26,383 nt of DNA from an uncultured Prevotellaceae bacterium. GTDB lineage: Bacteria; Bacteroidota; Bacteroidia; Bacteroidales; Bacteroidaceae. The notes beneath the pieces are model-generated. The model was not told where the DNA came from. It saw only the letters and a list, made by a program, of their open reading frames with translations, and did no database searches. Within the stretch, counting starts at the first letter, position 1. Every line of letters begins with the position of its first letter. The stretch covers positions 1 to 26,383 of the forward strand of contig CAMJIA010000020.1 in NCBI GenBank assembly GCA_946405695.1. Reading direction: 5' to 3'. Shown here in pieces: positions 21,635 through 26,383 of this stretch. Both the position numbers and the translations under genes were made by a program.

Positions 21635-24114
21635 ATTACACAATAGAAAAGATTACTACGCTCATAGGAGCGCGACGTATCGGCACTGCCGACGCAACTA
21701 TAGGCTGGCTGCTTACTGACAGCCGTTCACTTTGTTTTCCTGAAGAGACATTGTTCTTTGCTTTGAAAACCACCCGCAACGATGGTCATCGTTATATCGA
21801 TGATCTCTATCGTCGTGGCGTCCGCAACTTCGTCGTTGCCACTGCACCCGCCGCATCTCCTGCGGGCTCTTACAAGGACGCCAACTTCCTGGTCGTTCCT
21901 TCTCCCCTTGCTGCTCTCCAGCGCCTGGCAGAGCGTCATCGTGATGAGTTCGACATCCCCATCGTGGGTATTACGGGTTCTAATGGTAAGACGATGGTCA
22001 AGGAATGGCTCAACCAATTGCTCTCTCCTTCGATGACTGTGACGCGTTCCCCCAAGAGCTATAACTCGCAGATAGGTGTTCCCCTCTCTGTCTGGCTGCT
22101 CAACGAGCAGACACAGGTGGGACTCTTTGAGGCAGGCATCAGTCAGCCTGACGAGATGCCGTCTTTGGCAGACATTATCCAACCCACCATTGGCTTGCTC
22201 ACCTCTTTAGGTCCTGCCCATCAGGAGAACTTCCGCTCCTTGGAGGAAAAGTGTATGGAGAAGATGGAGCTGTTCCAAAGTGCAAAGGTTCTTGCCTACA
22301 ATAGCGATGACGATATCATCAGTCGCTGCATTCGTCGTTCAGGTTTCAAGGGCGAAAAGATTGGGTGGAGTCGTGAGAACATCTCCGCTCCCCTCTATAT
22401 CGAAAAGGTCTCTCTCACTTCTGACCCCTCACCCCTCACCTCTATATCTTATATATATAAAGGTACGCGTGCGAGCTACAGCCTTCCTTTCTTCGACGAG
22501 GCGTCGTTGCAGTGTTCCTTTGCCTGTGCGGCTGTGGCGCTCCACTTAGGTCTCACTCCTGACCAGCTGGCAGAGCGCATGGCTCGTCTCGAACCTGTTG
22601 CTATGCGTCTGGAGGTAAAGGAAGGACAGCATGGCTGTATTCTCATCAACGACTCGTATAATAGCGACATCAACTCCTTGGACATTGCCCTCGACTTCAT
22701 GGCGCGCAGAACGCAGTCCAAGGGTGGGGTACTCATCCTCTCTGACATCTTCCAGAGTGGGTTGTCCGACTATGAACTCTACTGCAAGGTCAACAGCCTC
22801 TGCATGGAGCGTGGCATCAGTCACCTGCTGGCAGTAGGCTCACATATTAGTGGTCAGAAAGGAGTCTTCACGCTTCCTGCGCAGCACTTCTTCACCACCA
22901 CCGACCAGTTGCTTGCCAGCGATGTGTTCCGCTCGCTGCACGACGAGGTGATTCTTATCAAGGGTGCCCGTCCTTTCGGCTTCGACCGCATCACGGAACT
23001 GTTGGAGCAGAAGGTCCACGAGACCATCCTCGAGGTTAATCTCAATGCCGTTGTCGACAACCTCAACTACTACCGTTCCTTCCTGAAACCTGAGACCAAG
23101 CTGGTCTGCATGGTCAAGGCCGATGCCTATGGTGCTGGTGCCGTAGAGGTTGCCAAGACTCTTCAGGACCATCGCATCGACTATCTCGCCGTTGCCGTTG
23201 CTGACGAGGGTGTTACCCTTCGCCATAACGGTATCACGCAGAATATCATGATTATGAATCCTGAGATGACGGCCTTCAAGACCATGTTCGACTACGACCT
23301 GGAGCCTGAGGTCTATTCTTTCCGTCTGATGGATGCCCTCATCCATGCCGCTGAGCAACAGGGTATTACGGGCTGGCCCGTCCATATTAAGCTCGATACG
23401 GGTATGCACCGTCTGGGCTTTGACCCAGAGAAGGATATCGACGAGGTTATCCGCCGTCTCAAGGGTCAGAATGCCATCATCCCACGCTCCGTCTTCTCCC
23501 ACTTCGTAGGCTCTGACAGCGATGACTTCGACAATTTCTCTGCCATGCAATTCGAGAAGTTCGACAAGGCCAGCCGTCAGTTGCAGGAGGCCTTCAGTCA
23601 CAAGATTCTCCGTCACATGGACAACAGCGCAGCCATCGAGCACTTCCCTGAGCGTCAGATGGATATGTGTCGCCTTGGCCTTGGCCTCTATGGTGTGGAT
23701 CCTCGCGACAATCGCATGCTGCATACCGTCTCAACGCTTAAGACCACCATCCTCCAGCTGCGCCACGTTCCCAAGGAGGAGACAGTGGGTTACAGCCGTA
23801 AGGGTGTCCTGACGCGCGACAGTCTCATAGCTGCCATTCCTATCGGCTATGCTGATGGTCTGAACCGTCACCTCGGACGTGGTGCAGGCTATTGCTTGGT
23901 CAATGGTCAGAAGGCACCCTATGTGGGAAACATCTGTATGGATGTGGCGATGATTGATGTGACGGATATCCCTGATGTGCATGAGGGCGACATGGTGGAA
24001 ATCTTTGGCGAACACCTGCCTATCACCGTTCTTTCCGATGTGCTCGACACCATTCCCTATGAGGTGATGACCAGTGTCAGCAATCGCGTCAAGAAGGTCT
24101 ATTTCCAGGACTAA
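21631..24114 (+). CDS. Bifunctional MurF ligase / alanine racemase
   Basis: An 827-residue fusion of two peptidoglycan precursor enzymes. The MurF half (about 1-455) joins D-Ala-D-Ala to UDP-MurNAc-tripeptide; its ATP loop is GITGSNGKTMVKEW (about 112-125), followed by FEAGISQPDEM and NDSYNSDINSLDIALDF. The Alr half (about 463-827) makes D-alanine; PLP-binding Lys496 lies in MVKADAYGAG, and the catalytic Tyr is about 721 in VGYSRKG, with IPIGYADGLNRHLGRG and NICMDVAMIDVTD downstream. This fusion is known in Bacteroidota. It overlaps the GSCFA gene by 4 bp. Oddities are a Ser/Thr/Pro insert, SLTSDPSPLTS, encoded by a 7-bp repeat tract, and a segment (TAPAASPAGS) resembling ones in the two preceding genes. 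Confidence 0.96.
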   Translation: MNYTIEKITTLIGARRIGTADATIGWLLTDSRSLCFPEETLFFALKTTRNDGHRYIDDLYRRGVRNFVVATAPAASPAGSYKDANFLVVPSPLAALQRLAERHRDEFDIPIVGITGSNGKTMVKEWLNQLLSPSMTVTRSPKSYNSQIGVPLSVWLLNEQTQVGLFEAGISQPDEMPSLADIIQPTIGLLTSLGPAHQENFRSLEEKCMEKMELFQSAKVLAYNSDDDIISRCIRRSGFKGEKIGWSRENISAPLYIEKVSLTSDPSPLTSISYIYKGTRASYSLPFFDEASLQCSFACAAVALHLGLTPDQLAERMARLEPVAMRLEVKEGQHGCILINDSYNSDINSLDIALDFMARRTQSKGGVLILSDIFQSGLSDYELYCKVNSLCMERGISHLLAVGSHISGQKGVFTLPAQHFFTTTDQLLASDVFRSLHDEVILIKGARPFGFDRITELLEQKVHETILEVNLNAVVDNLNYYRSFLKPETKLVCMVKADAYGAGAVEVAKTLQDHRIDYLAVAVADEGVTLRHNGITQNIMIMNPEMTAFKTMFDYDLEPEVYSFRLMDALIHAAEQQGITGWPVHIKLDTGMHRLGFDPEKDIDEVIRRLKGQNAIIPRSVFSHFVGSDSDDFDNFSAMQFEKFDKASRQLQEAFSHKILRHMDNSAAIEHFPERQMDMCRLGLGLYGVDPRDNRMLHTVSTLKTTILQLRHVPKEETVGYSRKGVLTRDSLIAAIPIGYADGLNRHLGRGAGYCLVNGQKAPYVGNICMDVAMIDVTDIPDVHEGDMVEIFGEHLPITVLSDVLDTIPYEVMTSVSNRVKKVYFQD
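21839..21870 (+). repeat. Copy 3 (diverged) of the 32-bp in-frame repeat-like segment
   Basis: Encodes TAPAASPAGS near residue 71-80 of MurF. It matches the GSCFA-gene copy at 23 of 32 positions, with the CCCGC...CTGCGGGCTC framework kept and a 6-nt loop; the stem has one mismatch. It is in the same reading frame as the other two copies. Confidence 0.35.
22410..22443 (+). repeat. Degenerate 7-bp tandem repeat inside murF
   Basis: About five units of the type CTCTCAC, TTCTGAC, CCCTCAC, CCCTCAC, CTCTAT lie within the coding sequence, giving the low-complexity peptide SLTSDPSPLTS between YIEKV and ISYIYKGTRA. The reading frame stays open. Such CTCAC-type heptamers resemble the intergenic repeats elsewhere in the window in unit length. 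Confidence 0.6.
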
Positions 24115-24157
24115 TAGGACCTATTCGTTTCCTCTGAAAACGTTTTAGTAAGAAAAA

Positions 24158-24191
24158 ACAACGAAAGATACACGTCTTTCGCTGTTTTTTT
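24158..24191 (+). terminator. Intrinsic terminator after murF-alr
   Basis: ACAACGAAAGA (24158-24168) pairs with TCTTTCGCTGT (24175-24185) with one internal mismatch and a 6-nt loop, followed by an uninterrupted T run to 24191. It lies 43 bp past the murF-alr stop and closes the operon that starts at 16504. Confidence 0.85.
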
Positions 24192-24193
24192 AT

Positions 24194-24201
24194 TAACTTT
24201 G
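24194..24201 (+). promoter_or_regulatory. Promoter -7 box of the PTS IIC gene
   Basis: TAACTTTG matches the Bacteroidota -7 consensus and comes directly after the T run of the upstream terminator. A -33 TTTG is not found at the usual distance, which can indicate dependence on an activator. The leader to the ATG at 24249 is about 42 nt. Confidence 0.65.
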
Positions 24202-24226
24202 CAGTCGAATAGGCTAAAACAAACAA

Positions 24227-24240
24227 AATTATCGATAATT
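24227..24240. promoter_or_regulatory. 14-bp perfect palindrome in the PTS IIC leader
   Basis: AATTATCGATAATT equals its own reverse complement and lies between the -7 box and the start codon, 8 bp before the ATG. This is a plausible operator for a dimeric repressor, but no regulator gene is in view and AT-rich palindromes can arise by chance. Confidence 0.4.
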
Positions 24241-24248
24241 ATTGATCC

Positions 24249-25613
24249 ATGGAACAAGTATTCAGCTATATTATTAGCTTAGGAGCCAGCGTCATGATGC
24301 CGATTCTCTTCACGATTATCGGCCTGTGCATTGGCATGAAATTTGGTAAGTCTCTCAAGTCCGGCCTCTATGTCGGTGTGGGTTTCGTAGGTTTGGGCAT
24401 CGTTACGGCCCTGCTCACCAACAACTTCGGTTCTCCGCTGTCGGAGATCTCACGACTCTACGACCTCCAGCTTGGCGTCTTCGACATGGGATGGCCTGCT
24501 GCCGCTGCTGTGGCGTATAACACGGCTGTCGGAGCCCTTATCATCCCTATCTGTCTGGGTGTCAACTTCCTGTTGCTCGTCACAGGTTGTACACGCACAG
24601 TAAACATCGACCTCTGGAACTACTGGCATTTTGCCTTCATCGGTGCTGTGGCTTACTTCGTTATGGACCAGTCGCTGGCATGGGGCTACTTCGCCGCCAT
24701 CGTGTGTTACATCATTACCCTGGTGATGGCCGACCTGACAGCAGACAAGTTTCAGGGCTACTACGAAGATATGGACGGCATCTCCATTCCACAGCCGTTC
24801 TGCCAGAGTTTCACACCCTTTGCCATCGTCATCAACTGGCTCCTGGACAAGATTCCTGGTTTCTCTAAGCTCGACATCGATGCCGATGGTCTGAAGCGTA
24901 AGTTCGGCGTTCTGGGCGAACCCATTGTGCTGGGTGTCATCGTGGGTGCCTTGATAGGTGCCGTTGCCCAGCTCGACATCAAGAAGGTACTCTTCCTGGG
25001 TGTCACCATGGGTGCCGTCATGGAACTCATCCCCCGCATCACCAAGCTCTTCATCGATGGTCTGAAACCCATCGCTGAGAAGACGCAGGAGGTGGTGAAG
25101 CGCAAGTTCAATGGCAAGAAGGTGTATATCGGCATGTCGCCAGCCTTGGTCATTGGTCATCCTACCACCCTCGTCGCCTCGCTCATCCTCATACCTGTGG
25201 CTTTGCTGCTGGCCGTTGTCCTGCCAGGCAACGAGTTCCTGCCACTGGCCTCTCTGGCGGGTATGTTCTATATCTATGTCATGATTCTGCCCTATACCAA
25301 GGGTAACGTGGTGAAGACGCTCATTATCGGACTCATCGCCGTGGGCATTGGCCTGTGGTTTGTCACCGACATGGCTCCTGCCTTCACGCAGGCTGCCCAG
25401 ACGGTTTATGCCCAGACCAGCGACCCTGCTGCCAAGATTCCCGAAGGTTTCCAGGCTGGTGCCCTCGACTTCGCCTCGTCGCTCTTCGGCTGGGTCATCT
25501 ACAAGTGCGTGGCCTACCTGCAGTGGATTGGAGCCGCTGTCCTGACATTAATTACGGTGGCAATGGTAGTCTATAACCGCCTCCGCATCGCCAAGGAGAA
25601 TAAGGCCCAATAA
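24249..25613 (+). CDS. GatC-type PTS IIC permease without visible PTS partners
   Basis: The 454-residue, strongly hydrophobic protein (about 11-12 helices) belongs to the galactitol/SgaT type IIC family. Recognisable blocks are FDMGWPAAAAVAYNTAVGALIIP (about 78-100), NIDLWNYWHFAFIGA, FKxxLGEPIVLGxIxGxLIG-like KFGVLGEPIVLGVIVGALIG, MGAVMELIPRITKLFIDGL and SPALVIGHPT. IIC proteins normally import sugar with phosphorylation by EIIA/EIIB, but neither is encoded in the window and sugar PTS is rare in Bacteroidota, so it may work as a plain transporter. The next gene is KduI-like, pointing to uronate-derived substrates. Not assigned gatC because galactitol specificity is unsupported. Confidence 0.88.
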   Translation: MEQVFSYIISLGASVMMPILFTIIGLCIGMKFGKSLKSGLYVGVGFVGLGIVTALLTNNFGSPLSEISRLYDLQLGVFDMGWPAAAAVAYNTAVGALIIPICLGVNFLLLVTGCTRTVNIDLWNYWHFAFIGAVAYFVMDQSLAWGYFAAIVCYIITLVMADLTADKFQGYYEDMDGISIPQPFCQSFTPFAIVINWLLDKIPGFSKLDIDADGLKRKFGVLGEPIVLGVIVGALIGAVAQLDIKKVLFLGVTMGAVMELIPRITKLFIDGLKPIAEKTQEVVKRKFNGKKVYIGMSPALVIGHPTTLVASLILIPVALLLAVVLPGNEFLPLASLAGMFYIYVMILPYTKGNVVKTLIIGLIAVGIGLWFVTDMAPAFTQAAQTVYAQTSDPAAKIPEGFQAGALDFASSLFGWVIYKCVAYLQWIGAAVLTLITVAMVVYNRLRIAKENKAQ

Positions 25614-25624
25614 CCTCACATCCT

Positions 25625-25696
25625 CGAAACATCGAAACATCGAAATATCGAAACATCGAAACATCGAATCACCGAAACATCGAAACATCGAAACAA
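25625..25696 (+). repeat. 8-bp tandem repeat array (CGAAACAT) before kduI
   Basis: Nine contiguous 8-bp units fill most of the 91-bp gap between the PTS IIC stop and the next ATG. Six units are exactly CGAAACAT; the variants are CGAAATAT, CGAATCAC and CGAAACAA. The array stops 8 bp before the ATG at 25705. Unit number in such arrays can change by slippage. Confidence 0.9.
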
Positions 25697-25704
25697 AATA
25701 AAAT

Positions 25705-26383
25705 ATGAAAAAAACATTTCTTTTTTTACTGCTTATGAGCAATTTACTTCCCACCTCCGCTCAGGAGGCCGACCGTGTTGTCGGTGACCAGCACATTAGT
25801 TTCCAGACCGCCTGCCACCCTCAGGATGTGAAAGGCTACGACACGAAGACCCTTCGTGAGCGTTTCGTCATGGAGAAGGTCATGGAGGCCGACAAGATTA
25901 ACCTGACCTACAGCCACTACGACCGCTTCATCTTCGGTGGTGCCATGCCTGTCACCAAGACCCTGAAGCTGGAGAACTTCTGGGAGCTGGGTCTCGATGT
26001 CGATAAGAGCATCAAGGAGAAGTATTTCCTCTACAACCGTGAGATAGGTATTGTCAACTGTGGCCTTGGCGAAGGCGTTGTCGTCGTCGATGGCAAGGAG
26101 TATCCCCTCCAGCCCAAGGAAGCGCTGTACGTTGGTCGTGGTCATCTTGGCAAGGACAAGAAGGGCAACTCCCTCGACTGCAACAAAGAGGTGCTCTTCC
26201 GCTCTAAGGATGCCAGCAACCCCGCTAAGTTCTACCTCAACAGCGCTACAGCCCACCAGCATTTCAAGACCCAGTGGATTACCCTCGATGGTCGTAAGGG
26301 CTCGCTGAAGGCTGCCGTCTGGGGGCCTGTAGGTTCTCTGGAGGAGTGCAACAACCGCACCGTCTATAAGCTCATCGTCAACG
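25705..26383 (+). CDS. kduI: KduI-like 5-dehydro-4-deoxy-D-glucuronate isomerase with signal peptide (3' partial)
   Basis: The frame is open from the ATG at 25705 to the window end (226 residues). After a signal peptide, [20 protein letters not shown], it follows the KduI pattern closely: [61 protein letters not shown] and [18 protein letters not shown]. KduI interconverts 5-keto-4-deoxyuronate and 2,5-diketo-3-deoxygluconate, using pectin- or glycosaminoglycan-derived unsaturated uronates, and is normally cytoplasmic. The signal peptide and an insert of about 10 residues ([13 protein letters not shown] region) are unusual. An in-frame ATG at residue 11 could give a form without the signal. 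The metal-binding C-terminal half lies beyond the window. Confidence 0.88.
   Translation, partial: MKKTFLFLLLMSNLLPTSAQEADRVVGDQHISFQTACHPQDVKGYDTKTLRERFVMEKVMEADKINLTYSHYDRFIFGGAMPVTKTLKLENFWELGLDVDKSIKEKYFLYNREIGIVNCGLGEGVVVVDGKEYPLQPKEALYVGRGHLGKDKKGNSLDCNKEVLFRSKDASNPAKFYLNSATAHQHFKTQWITLDGRKGSLKAAVWGPVGSLEECNNRTVYKLIVN

Noticed and set aside
22840..23724. 294-residue minus-strand ORF opposite alanine racemase
   Set aside because: A shadow frame of a strongly coding, motif-complete alanine racemase; no start signal or family resemblance.
24115..24248. Small gene between murF-alr and the PTS IIC gene
   Set aside because: The 134-bp gap is fully accounted for by a terminator, a -7 box and a leader palindrome; no ORF with a plausible start exists.
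25625..25696. CRISPR array
   Set aside because: The units are 8 bp and directly contiguous, with no spacers, and no cas genes are present.
25548..25754. Minus-strand ORF with repeated MFRCF peptides
   Set aside because: It is the translation of the 8-bp repeat array and the ends of real plus-strand genes; no family, start context or promoter supports it.

Overview
The window reads as chromosome of a Bacteroidales bacterium, most likely Prevotella or a close relative (Segatella/Xylanibacter). The grounds are Bacteroidota-type promoters (-7 box TAnnTTTG, in two cases with a TTTG -33 box), AT-rich start regions without Shine-Dalgarno sequences, the MurF-alanine racemase fusion, the DUF3098 and GSCFA families, a GH28 pectinase, and short 7-8 bp tandem repeats between genes. 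Nearly every base is assigned to a gene. I found no tRNA or rRNA gene, insertion sequence, phage gene or CRISPR array, and no gene-free stretch over 300 bases.

Layout. 1-1456: end of a probable RND efflux pump gene and its outer-membrane lipoprotein channel. 1533-3101: lpxA (lipid A) converging on a radical SAM gene. 3201-7473: co-directional housekeeping run ftsX, DUF3098, uppP, truB, queA, folK. 7520-9001: secreted GH28 polygalacturonase. 9053-11318: rpsO and typA, divergent. 11355-12491: mtnN-luxS on the minus strand (activated methyl cycle, AI-2 precursor). 12550-16381: a large YfhO-family membrane protein converging on and overlapping a FucP-like sugar/H+ symporter. 16504-24114: a tightly packed operon made of a CHASE2 membrane protein, an exported Sel1-repeat/caspase-like protease, an exported FecR-like/DUF4384 protein, a GSCFA protein and the MurF-Alr fusion. 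24249-26383: a GatC-type PTS IIC permease with no visible PTS partners, then a KduI-like uronate isomerase that carries a signal peptide and runs off the edge.

The best candidates for something undescribed are four. (1) The CHASE2 / caspase / FecR-DUF4384 set, whose domains all appear to face the periplasm and which is overlap-coupled to peptidoglycan precursor genes. (2) All four divergent gene pairs carry their two -7 boxes as an inverted repeat whose normally variable bases match within each pair and differ between pairs. (3) A KduI with a signal peptide beside an orphan PTS IIC, suggesting uronate isomerisation outside the cytoplasm followed by non-PTS uptake. (4) Repeat-derived sequence: 7-8 bp tandem repeats between genes, one such tract inside murF, and a roughly 32-bp related segment found in frame in three consecutive genes of different families. 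Functions are assigned from sequence recognition only; no database search was run.
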